Assembly (NCBI GenBank): GCA_002493005.1
Contig: DKXL01000009.1
Location: 523 to 14,759, forward strand
Length of the DNA stretch: 14,237 bases
Source of the DNA: Ruminococcaceae bacterium UBA7127
GTDB taxonomy: Bacteria; Bacillota; Clostridia; Oscillospirales; Acutalibacteraceae
Direction: 5' to 3'
This document shows positions 1 to 5,787 of this stretch, one piece after another. The notes beneath the pieces are model-generated. The model worked only from the letters and a program-made list of their open reading frames with translations, made no database searches and was not told the DNA's origin. The position numbers and the translations under genes are program-made. The first letter of the stretch is position 1. Each line of letters begins with the position of its first letter.

Positions 1-98
1 TCTGTAGCTTCTGTAGCCTCTGTTGCTTCTGTAGCTTCTGTAGCTTCTGTAGCCTCAGTTGCTTCTGTAGCCTCAGTTGCTTCTGTTGCCTCTGTGGT
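1..98 (-). repeat. 9-bp tandem repeat coding for the Thr-Glu-Ala linker
   Basis: About ten consecutive 9-base units of the form TCTGTAGCT, with synonymous variation (GCC/GCT, GTA/GTT, TCT/TCA), encode T-E-A triplets on the minus strand. The array continues past the left edge. Since the unit is a multiple of three, copy-number change would alter linker length without shifting the frame. Confidence 0.9.
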
Positions 99-881
99 AT
101 CAGGCTCTTCGTCAGCAACTGCAACCTTGAACTTAGCACCTGACTTTGTAGCATAGTCAAAGTTTGAAAGGTCAAGTGTGAGAACGATGTCTTTACCGTC
201 ATAACCGGTTGTGTCAACTGTGATGTTGCCACCGTTGTAAACAGCTTCTGACTCTACGCCAAGACCTTCAAAAGTACCGCCCCAGCTGTCATCCCATTTG
301 CCGTTTGCAGCAAACTTAACTAAATGATTATCGTATTCGCCAACATTTTCAAGCTTTAACTCGAAAACCTTTGGAGATACTTCTGTCATTCTGTTAAGAG
401 GATCGTCCGTCTTCCATTCAGCGCCGTGAAGCCAATTGAGATCAGCATCACCTGCACCAACTGCTGTTACATATTGAAGATCAAATGATGATTCAACAAT
501 ACCGTCACCTGCGTAAGTTGCCTCACGAGTTGCTGTATCGAATGTGATTGTAACGTCACACTGTGTAGCTACATCAAATGAGTAGTTAGCTTCTGGACCA
601 ATCCAGTTCTGTGTGCCGTCAGCAAGATTCTCTACAATTTTAAATTTGTAGTTCGTATCAACCGGTACATCCTTGTATACCATAGTGTATGTACCGTCGC
701 CATTATCGGTCATAATGTTTGACTCGTCGCTTGGTGACCAGTGAGTGCCACAAAGCTTTGACTCGCCTGCTACAACATAAAATGTACCGTCATCAGCAGC
801 AGAAACACTGAGAACAGTTACAGATAATGATGTAACAATCAACATTAATGACAATAAAAGGCTAAGTGCTTTTTTGAACAT
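1..881 (-). CDS. Secreted protein with two X25-like starch-module domains and a Thr-Glu-Ala repeat linker (3' end outside window)
   Basis: The start ATG at 881 follows AAGGAGG at 9 bases spacing and a good promoter. The visible 293 residues begin with a signal peptide (KK at 3-4, hydrophobic core 5-26, likely cleavage near A28/A29). A first beta module follows at about 32-126, with MTDNGDGTYTMVYKDVP and a NWIGPEANY motif. A second lies at about 133-256, with NWLHGAEW, RMTEV and FAANGKWDDSWGG. Both resemble the X25/starch-binding-like modules of amylopullulanases and of Ruminococcus starch-adherence proteins. From residue 262 the chain becomes a Thr-Glu-Ala repeat linker that reaches the window edge, so a catalytic, dockerin or anchoring domain may follow. 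Secretion and a modular carbohydrate-related build are well supported; starch as ligand is inferred from module similarity alone. The gene stands apart from galE, which ends 155 bases upstream. Confidence 0.75.
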   Translation of the reverse strand, partial: MFKKALSLLLSLMLIVTSLSVTVLSVSAADDGTFYVVAGESKLCGTHWSPSDESNIMTDNGDGTYTMVYKDVPVDTNYKFKIVENLADGTQNWIGPEANYSFDVATQCDVTITFDTATREATYAGDGIVESSFDLQYVTAVGAGDADLNWLHGAEWKTDDPLNRMTEVSPKVFELKLENVGEYDNHLVKFAANGKWDDSWGGTFEGLGVESEAVYNGGNITVDTTGYDGKDIVLTLDLSNFDYATKSGAKFKVAVADEEPDTTEATEATEATEATEATEATEATEATEATEAT

Positions 882-925
882 TTCTTTTTTCCTCCTTATT
901 TAGTAATGCTTCTATAAGCAATATC

Positions 926-955
926 ATTATACATCTAAACACAAGCCAAAGTCAA
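926..955 (-). promoter_or_regulatory. Sigma-A promoter of the secreted X25-like gene
   Basis: On the minus strand TTGACT (950-955) and a perfect TATAAT (926-931) are separated by 18 bases. The predicted start of transcription leaves a leader of about 40 bases before the ATG at 881. No galE terminator hairpin was seen in 882-1036, so some read-through from galE is possible. Confidence 0.7.
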
Positions 956-1036
956 TATATTTTATTGGCAAATTATGATATTTTTTGATAAATCTTGTTT
1001 TTTGTATATTTGCACAAAAGAAATCAAAGAAATTTG

Positions 1037-2050
1037 TTATTTGTAACCGTTAACATTTTGAGATTGCCAATGCCAGGAATCACGACACATATCCTCAAGA
1101 TTTTTTTCAGCCTTCCAGCCAAGCACATTTTCAGCCTTGGAGGCATCGGCATAGCACTCGGCTATATCTCCCGGACGGCGCGGTTTGATATCATATGGAA
1201 TATCAATATTATTTACCTTTATAAAAGCATTCACAATATCAAGAACACTGTATCCTGTGCCGGTGCCAAGGTTAAATATTTCGGTGCCCTTATGGTCTGC
1301 CGAATATTCAAGCGCCTTAACATGACCCTTTGCAAGGTCAACAACATGAATATAATCACGTACACCTGTACCGTCATGTGTAGGATAGTCATTGCCAAAA
1401 ACACCCAGACGAGCAAGTCTGCCCGCCGCAACCTGCGTAATGTACGGCATAAGATTATTTGGAATACCATTGGGATCTTCGCCGATTCTTCCGCTTTCGT
1501 GAGCACCAATCGGATTGAAATAACGCAAAAGCACGATTGACATTTCGGGGTTAGCCTTAGCAGTATCGCTTAGAATCTGTTCCATCATCAGCTTTGTCCA
1601 GCCATATGGATTTGTCGGAGAGCCTGTGGGCATTGTTTCAACAAGCGGAACTACCTTTGGAGTTCCGTATACTGTTGCAGACGAACTGAAAATAAAGTTG
1701 TTTACCTTATGCTTCTTCATCGCTTCCAAAAGAGTAAGGGTAGAATCGATGTTGTTGCGATAATACTCAACCGGCTTTGCACAGCTTTCTCCCACTGCTT
1801 TGAGCCCTGCAAAGTGAATTACAGCGTCAATCTTGTTTTCTGAAAAAATCTTTTCAACTGCTGTGGTATCACACACATCTGCCTCATAAAGAGGAATTTT
1901 TTTGCCGGTTATTTCTTCCACTCTTTGTACAGCCATCGGACAGCTGTTGGAATAATTGTCGGCAATAATCACATCATGACCTGAATTAATCAATTCAACA
2001 CAGGTGTGAGTGCCGATGTATCCTGCTCCTCCTGCAAGTAAAACATTCAT
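1037..2050 (-). CDS. galE: UDP-glucose 4-epimerase GalE
   Basis: This enzyme interconverts UDP-glucose and UDP-galactose with bound NAD in the cytoplasm, for the Leloir pathway and for supply of galactosyl precursors. The 337 residues match the usual bacterial length. An N-terminal Rossmann motif GGAGYIG (7-13) binds NAD. The short-chain dehydrogenase triad is present as S124 (FSSSATVYG), Y149 and K153 (NPYGWTK), the same numbering as the E. coli enzyme. RYFNPIGAHESGRIGEDP and the RRPGDIAECYAD segment near the C-terminus are typical of GalE. The start ATG is preceded by AAGGAAAGG. Only 30 bases separate it from the upstream cyclophilin gene and no promoter was seen there, so the two are probably co-transcribed. 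Confidence 0.96.
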   Translation of the reverse strand: MNVLLAGGAGYIGTHTCVELINSGHDVIIADNYSNSCPMAVQRVEEITGKKIPLYEADVCDTTAVEKIFSENKIDAVIHFAGLKAVGESCAKPVEYYRNNIDSTLTLLEAMKKHKVNNFIFSSSATVYGTPKVVPLVETMPTGSPTNPYGWTKLMMEQILSDTAKANPEMSIVLLRYFNPIGAHESGRIGEDPNGIPNNLMPYITQVAAGRLARLGVFGNDYPTHDGTGVRDYIHVVDLAKGHVKALEYSADHKGTEIFNLGTGTGYSVLDIVNAFIKVNNIDIPYDIKPRRPGDIAECYADASKAENVLGWKAEKNLEDMCRDSWHWQSQNVNGYK

Positions 2051-2080
2051 AGTACGTTTCCTTTCCTTATATTGATTTGA

Positions 2081-2599
2081 TTAGCACTTCTCAGGTTCGG
2101 GGTATTCCTTGCCGAATGTGTCAACCGATACCTTTGCCATAACCTGCGGATCAAGCGGCTTATCAGCAAAGTCAGTGTCACACTCAGCTATTTTGTCAAC
2201 AATTTCCATTCCCTCGGTAACCTTGCCAAAGGCAGCGTACTGACCGTCAAGGTGAGGAGCATTCTTGTGCATAATAAAGAACTGTGAACCTGCTGAATCA
2301 GGCATCATTGAACGAGCCATTGACAGCACGCCCGCAGTGTGTTTTAAATCATTTTTTACACCGTTCTGAGCAAATTCGCCCTTGATTGAGTATCCGGGGC
2401 CGCCGCAGCCGGTTCCGTCAGGACATCCTCCCTGAATCATAAAACCATAGATTACGCGGTGAAATGTAAGTCCGTCATAATATCCCTTGTTTGCAAGACT
2501 GATAAAATTATTTACAGTGTTTGGCGCAATCTCAGGATAAAGCTCGGCTTTAATCACATCACCGTTTTGCATTTGAATTGTTACTATCGGATTAGACAT
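2081..2599 (-). CDS. Peptidyl-prolyl cis-trans isomerase, cyclophilin type
   Basis: This is a cyclophilin-fold enzyme that speeds cis-trans isomerisation of Xaa-Pro bonds and assists folding. No signal peptide is visible, so it is expected in the cytoplasm. The family core is clear: FHRVIYGFMIQGG with the active Arg, GTGCGGPGYSIKGEF, SMARSMMPDSAGSQFFI and LDGQYAAFGKV. At 172 residues it is a compact single-domain form. The start is taken at the ATG at 2599 (MSNPIV), because the Shine-Dalgarno AAAGGA lies 8 bases before it. An in-frame ATG three codons earlier (2608) directly abuts that site and is unlikely to be used. A promoter is visible upstream and galE follows 30 bases later. It belongs to the PpiA/PpiB group, but the exact symbol cannot be fixed. 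Confidence 0.93.
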   Translation of the reverse strand: MSNPIVTIQMQNGDVIKAELYPEIAPNTVNNFISLANKGYYDGLTFHRVIYGFMIQGGCPDGTGCGGPGYSIKGEFAQNGVKNDLKHTAGVLSMARSMMPDSAGSQFFIMHKNAPHLDGQYAAFGKVTEGMEIVDKIAECDTDFADKPLDPQVMAKVSVDTFGKEYPEPEKC

Positions 2600-2622
2600 T
2601 TTAATCATCCTTTCAAGTTTAT

Positions 2623-2651
2623 ATTTTAAGTTATTTTAATTAAAATAGCAA
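2623..2651 (-). promoter_or_regulatory. Possible promoter of the cyclophilin-galE pair, with a palindromic spacer
   Basis: Minus-strand TTGCTA (2646-2651) and TAAAAT (2623-2628) are 17 bases apart. The spacer carries most of a perfect 16-base palindrome (2632-2647, TATTTTAATTAAAATA). The match to consensus is fair, and the region is so AT-rich that chance similarity cannot be excluded. Confidence 0.4.
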
Positions 2652-2663
2652 GAGATTTTCACG

Positions 2664-3062
2664 CTATACCGGCATTAACCATGGGATAAAATTACGCAGC
2701 ACACAATATATTCCTGCAATTATCAAAATTACATACAACAGCTTTTGGCTGTGAATCGGAAATCTCACTTCAAACCCTAATGCGCGCAATGCAAATTCAA
2801 TATAGAATACCGCAAATAAGATTACTGCAAACACCGCAAAAGCATTCTGCCTGAGAGAGAGAAGCACATCTCCGTGCACAAGTGCAATCACCGAGCGGGT
2901 CATTCCGCAACCGGGGCAATAAATTCCCAACACTTCATTGGTTATGCAACCGGGCAGTGTAAAATTGTCGGCAACAAACCTTATTGCAAAAAACAAAATC
3001 AGCGCCAGCGCAAAAGGAAAAATGCATATTATAACTTTTTGATAACGTTTGTATCTCTTCAT
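2664..3062 (-). CDS. DUF2752 family small membrane protein
   Basis: This 132-residue integral membrane protein carries the DUF2752 signature IYCPGCGMTRS (C49, C52), followed by a conserved-looking H63 and a second hydrophobic segment. Hydrophobic stretches at about 9-30, 74-94 and 108-125 predict three membrane spans, with the CPGCG loop between the first two. The function of the family is not established; the paired cysteines suggest metal binding or redox chemistry, which is inference. The start is placed at ATG 3062, preceded by GGTGA. An upstream in-frame TTG at 3089 lies inside a hairpin and was not chosen. It sits 63 bases after the DUF4190-type gene, with a terminator-like hairpin between them. 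Confidence 0.8.
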   Translation of the reverse strand: MKRYKRYQKVIICIFPFALALILFFAIRFVADNFTLPGCITNEVLGIYCPGCGMTRSVIALVHGDVLLSLRQNAFAVFAVILFAVFYIEFALRALGFEVRFPIHSQKLLYVILIIAGIYCVLRNFIPWLMPV

Positions 3063-3071
3063 ATTGTCACC

Positions 3072-3098
3072 AAATAAAATGGCGGACAAGCGTCCGCC
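3072..3098 (-). terminator. Hairpin between the DUF4190 and DUF2752 genes, probable terminator or attenuator
   Basis: GGCGGAC and GTCCGCC (3081-3098) form a perfect 7-bp GC-rich stem with a 4-base loop. On the minus strand it is followed by ATTTTATTT, an interrupted U-tract. It ends the DUF4190-type transcript about 28 bases after its stop. Because no room remains for a promoter before the next start at 3062, DUF2752 expression probably depends on read-through. Confidence 0.6.
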
Positions 3099-3125
3099 GT
3101 TGAAATTGAATTGTTTGCCGATTAA

Positions 3126-3704
3126 TTAATAATAATAGTAAAATTCGCTGTCTAGCCCGTTTAAGAAATCAACATAGGCGCCTGTTGCAAAAAGTACGCA
3201 TATAATAACAATGCCTATGATAATAGACACAGCAGATAAAATAACACCTGCGATTGCTATTCCGTTGTTTGTCTTTTTTCTTGACAATGAAATAATACCA
3301 AACACGATACCGAGAATTGAAAAGATAAATGAGCTGCAACATACAACAGATATAATACCCATTACAAGCGACGCTACTCCCATACCGTTGCTGTCATCCT
3401 GACTTTCAACATATGTAGGATACTGCTGGCTGTACTGTTGTTGTTCATACTGTTGACTGTACTGCTGGGTGTATTGTTGATCATACTGCTGATTGTATGG
3501 TTGATTATACTGTTGGTTGTATTGTTGGCCATACTGCTGATTGTTTGGTTGATTATACTGTTGGTTGTATTGTTGGTCATACTGCTGACCATACTGCTGA
3601 CCATTCTGACCATACTGCTGATTATTTGAATAATTCTGAGTATAATCAGGCTGAGGATTGGAATTTTCATTGTTTTCCAAATTGTTATTGAAATTCTCGT
3701 CCAT
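3126..3704 (-). CDS. DUF4190-type membrane protein with Gln/Asn/Tyr-rich N-terminal tail
   Basis: The 192-residue product has two parts. Residues 1-100 are low complexity: Asn/Glu-rich at first, then many Gln-Gln-Tyr units with Asn, Gly or Asp between. They include two near-identical 16-residue units at about 43-74, which reflect a 48-bp DNA repeat. Residues 107-175 match the DUF4190 pattern: two membrane helices, GMGVASLVMGIISVVCC to IVFGIISL and IAIAGVILSAVSIIIGIVIICVLF, joined by SRKKTNNG. The protein ends in a run of Tyr. The start ATG at 3704 follows GGAGG at 5 bases; an earlier in-frame start was rejected because the sequence before 3704 is promoter and leader. No enzymatic role is suggested. 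Proteins of this build are usually small envelope proteins whose disordered tail may mediate contacts, which is inference. Confidence 0.8.
   Translation of the reverse strand: MDENFNNNLENNENSNPQPDYTQNYSNNQQYGQNGQQYGQQYDQQYNQQYNQPNNQQYGQQYNQQYNQPYNQQYDQQYTQQYSQQYEQQQYSQQYPTYVESQDDSNGMGVASLVMGIISVVCCSSFIFSILGIVFGIISLSRKKTNNGIAIAGVILSAVSIIIGIVIICVLFATGAYVDFLNGLDSEFYYYY
3483..3590 (-). repeat. 48-bp tandem repeat inside the Gln/Asn/Tyr-rich tail
   Basis: Two near-identical 48-base units begin with ATACTGCTGATTGT at 3483 and 3531. A third, partial copy starts at about 3579. They sit within a wider field of degenerate 9- to 12-base units coding for Gln-Gln-Tyr. All lengths keep the reading frame. 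Confidence 0.8.
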
Positions 3705-3747
3705 ATTAACCTCCAAAATTAAATTAAATGTTTTATGATTTTTCTTT

Positions 3748-3776
3748 ATTATATTGTAAGCGACAGATTTTGTCAA
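3748..3776 (-). promoter_or_regulatory. Perfect consensus sigma-A promoter of the DUF4190-type gene
   Basis: Minus-strand TTGACA (3771-3776) and TATAAT (3748-3753) are exactly 17 bases apart, a full match to the housekeeping consensus. The predicted transcript starts near 3741 and has a leader of about 37 bases. The site begins only 12 bases beyond the tsaD stop codon. Confidence 0.85.
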
Positions 3777-3788
3777 GGTTTGCAAGAA

Positions 3789-4799
3789 TTAACCCTCTTC
3801 AATATTTTTTGTCGCATACGCATTTAAGCCAGAATTTGCAATATTGCCCTTTTGATATTCATAATAGCCCTGAGAACCAACCATCGCGGCATTGTCGCCG
3901 CAAAGTGACTTGTCGGGCATATAGAACTTATAACCAAGCTCAGCACACCGCTTTTCAAGTGTTGAGCGCAAAAGAGAGTTTGCAGAAACTCCTCCGGCAA
4001 TAACAAGGGTTTTGACTTCAAAATCTTCTGCGGCTTTAAGAAAGTTTGTTACCAAACAATCAACAACTGCATAACGAAACGAAGCACACACATCAGCTTT
4101 GTTTAGCTCCTGCCCCTTTTGAGCAGCATTGTGAATGAGGTTGATAACCGCTGTTTTCAGTCCCGAAAAGCTAAAGTCATACGGCGCATCGTGAACAACC
4201 GGCCTTGGTAGCTTAAATGCGAGCGGATTGCCGTTCTCGGCAACCTTGTCAAGCTCAATCCCGCCCGGATAAGACATTCCCATCGTGCGTGCCGCCTTAT
4301 CAAATGCTTCGCCTGCGGCATCATCACGCGTTTTGCCGATAATTTTCATATCTGTGTAATCGTTAACCATTACAATGTGACTGTGTCCGCCTGAAACCAC
4401 AAGGCACATAAACGGCGGCTTTAAGTCCTTGTTAGATATGTAATTAGAAGCAATATGCGAGCGCAGATGGTGCACAGGCACAAGAGGAATTTTGGTTGAC
4501 AGCGACAGGCCCTTGGCAAAATTCACTCCCACAAGCAGAGCGCCAATCAAACCGGGAGCATATGTTACGGCTATTGCATCAATATCATCAAGCGTTAATC
4601 CTGCATCTTCAACAGCCTGACTCACAACAGGAACGATTGCCTCGGCGTGTCGTCGTGATGCGATTTCGGGAACAACACCGCCGTAAAGCTTGTGTTCCTC
4701 AACCTGAGATGCTATTACCGATGATATTACCTTTCGCCCGTCCTCAACCACTGCGGCAGCGGTTTCGTCACAAGATGACTCAATGGCAAGTATTTTCAT
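3789..4799 (-). CDS. tsaD: tRNA N6-threonylcarbamoyladenosine transferase subunit TsaD
   Basis: With TsaB, TsaE and threonylcarbamoyl-AMP from TsaC, TsaD places the t6A modification at position 37 of tRNAs that read ANN codons. It is a cytoplasmic ASKHA-fold metalloprotein. The 336 residues match the family length. Recognisable motifs are MKILAIESSCDET, TYAPGLIGALLVG, the metal-binding PVHHLRSH (H111 and H115 from the chosen start), LVVSGGHSHIV, DDAAGEAFDKAAR, YPGG, IAGGVSANSLLR and LCGDNAAMVG. The start is taken at ATG 4799, with GGGAGG 6 bases before it; the ATG two codons earlier (4805) abuts the ribosome binding site. rimI lies directly upstream, a common arrangement in Bacillota, where tsaB often also sits nearby. 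tsaB is not seen in this window. Confidence 0.96.
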   Translation of the reverse strand: MKILAIESSCDETAAAVVEDGRKVISSVIASQVEEHKLYGGVVPEIASRRHAEAIVPVVSQAVEDAGLTLDDIDAIAVTYAPGLIGALLVGVNFAKGLSLSTKIPLVPVHHLRSHIASNYISNKDLKPPFMCLVVSGGHSHIVMVNDYTDMKIIGKTRDDAAGEAFDKAARTMGMSYPGGIELDKVAENGNPLAFKLPRPVVHDAPYDFSFSGLKTAVINLIHNAAQKGQELNKADVCASFRYAVVDCLVTNFLKAAEDFEVKTLVIAGGVSANSLLRSTLEKRCAELGYKFYMPDKSLCGDNAAMVGSQGYYEYQKGNIANSGLNAYATKNIEEG

Positions 4800-4819
4800 A
4801 TTCATCCTCCCTTGGTATG

Positions 4820-4891
4820 CAGCCGTTACGGCTCTCGATTCGGGCTATAGTACAATTAAAGCAGTATCAGCCCGACTGTCCTTGCAGTCAA
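4820..4891 (-). promoter_or_regulatory. tsaD promoter and structured leader
   Basis: Minus-strand TTGACT (4886-4891) and GATACT (4863-4868) are 17 bases apart, a fair promoter. The region also holds a 7-bp inverted repeat (4840-4846 with 4869-4875, TCGGGCT/AGCCCGA) that overlaps the -10 side, and a tight hairpin AGCCG-TTA-CGGCT (4821-4833) just upstream of the ribosome binding site. A further consensus TTGACA lies at 4924-4929 over the rimI stop, with a TA-rich -10 region 19-21 bases away. If that upstream site is used, both structures would be transcribed. Confidence 0.45.
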
Positions 4892-4925
4892 TTTATATTA
4901 TATAATGTTTATTTACATATATATG

Positions 4926-5360
4926 TCAAAAATATTTTGTCATTAAAATTGCGTTTTCCTTTGGCTGTGAGTAATAATCCTTTCGCTCGCCGACCTTAAT
5001 AAACCCGAATTTTGAATAAAGCGACCTTGCCCCAATGTTGCTTTGTCGCACTTCAAGCGTAAGAAAGCTGAGATTATTCTTTTTGCAAAGAGTCACAAGA
5101 GTGTCAACAAGAGCACTGCCAACTCCCCTGCACCTGTAATTTTCATCCACTGCAACGTTGAAAATATAGCCCTCGTCAAGCACTATGCTTGCTCCGATAT
5201 ATCCGATTACTTCATCGTTTTCGGTTGCAACAAAAAACACCGAGGTATCATTTGCAAGCTCACTTTCAAGACTCTGTCGTGACCACGGATGTGAAAAACA
5301 CATTTTTTCAATTTCACTCACCCTGTCAAGGTGAGAAACCTGCATCTTTTCAATTCTCAT
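4926..5360 (-). CDS. rimI: Ribosomal protein S18-alanine N-acetyltransferase RimI
   Basis: This is a GNAT-fold enzyme that transfers acetyl from acetyl-CoA to the N-terminal alanine of ribosomal protein S18. The 144-residue length is typical. The acetyl-CoA pyrophosphate loop reads RCRGVGSA (76-83). E103 (TLEVRQSN) and Y115 (ARSLYSKFGF) fall at the positions of the catalytic pair described for Salmonella RimI. The conserved end GFIKVGERKDYY is present. The ATG at 5360 overlaps the upstream phosphatase gene by 11 bases and has only a distant AAGGA, so translation is probably coupled. Its place just before tsaD fits the usual rimI-tsaD linkage. A general GNAT acetyltransferase of other specificity is the alternative, but less likely. 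Confidence 0.9.
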   Translation of the reverse strand: MRIEKMQVSHLDRVSEIEKMCFSHPWSRQSLESELANDTSVFFVATENDEVIGYIGASIVLDEGYIFNVAVDENYRCRGVGSALVDTLVTLCKKNNLSFLTLEVRQSNIGARSLYSKFGFIKVGERKDYYSQPKENAILMTKYF

Positions 5361-5787
5361 AACTTTGTATTATTTCCTTAACAGAATTATATATCTGCTC
5401 TCTGCATTTTCTGTACACCTCAACATCGCCGCCATATGGGTCTGACACGCCAAGTACACATAATTTTTCTGTAGGGATATTGTAATATGTCTTCAAAATA
5501 AGTATATGACTTTGTGACATACAGTAGAATTTTTCAAATTTATTTAGGTCTGTATCATTTATGGATGTTGAGTGTGCATCTGACAAATCTATGCCGATTT
5601 CATCACAAACTTCTTTGGAATTTTGCGATACGCTCAACCCTGTAGCAGTGGCAATTCCAAAGCTTTCTGCGTGAACATCAAGCTTTTTTTCTTCAGCCAA
5701 CTTGTTAAAAATTGCTTCAGCCATAGGGCTTCGGCAGGTGTTGCCTGTACAGACAAAAGCAATATATTTTTTATCCCTTTGCATCAT
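5350..5787 (-). CDS. Low-molecular-weight phosphatase, YwlE-like (possible protein arginine phosphatase)
   Basis: This 145-residue member of the low-molecular-weight phosphatase family carries the P-loop FVCTGNTCRSPMAEAIF with nucleophile C13 and R19, and the general-acid loop SDPYGG with D116-P117. The residue at position 17 is Thr, as in Bacillus YwlE, where this Thr is known to favour phosphoarginine over phosphotyrosine; tyrosine phosphatases have a bulkier residue there. This supports, but does not prove, a protein arginine phosphatase. The ATG at 5787 follows AGGAAAG at 7 bases. The gene overlaps the end of polA by 17 bases and the start of rimI by 11, so it belongs to the alr-polA-rimI unit. 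No arginine kinase gene is visible here. Confidence 0.85.
   Translation of the reverse strand: MMQRDKKYIAFVCTGNTCRSPMAEAIFNKLAEEKKLDVHAESFGIATATGLSVSQNSKEVCDEIGIDLSDAHSTSINDTDLNKFEKFYCMSQSHILILKTYYNIPTEKLCVLGVSDPYGGDVEVYRKCREQIYNSVKEIIQSYEN

Noticed and set aside
1..98. CRISPR-like or non-coding tandem array
   Set aside because: The 9-bp units have no spacers and read in frame as Thr-Glu-Ala after a signal peptide and two modules.
995..1540. 181-codon plus-strand ORF
   Set aside because: It lies antisense to galE, whose catalytic motifs are intact, and lacks a ribosome binding site or recognisable protein pattern.
3438..3691. Plus-strand ORFs rich in Leu/Ile or Asp/Thr across the repeat
   Set aside because: They are antisense shadows of the Gln-Gln-Tyr repeat, have no ribosome binding site, and owe their open frames to the low-complexity sequence.
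4496..4999. 167-codon plus-strand ORF across the tsaD start
   Set aside because: It is antisense to tsaD and its promoter region, with His/Arg/Gln-rich shadow composition and no start signal.
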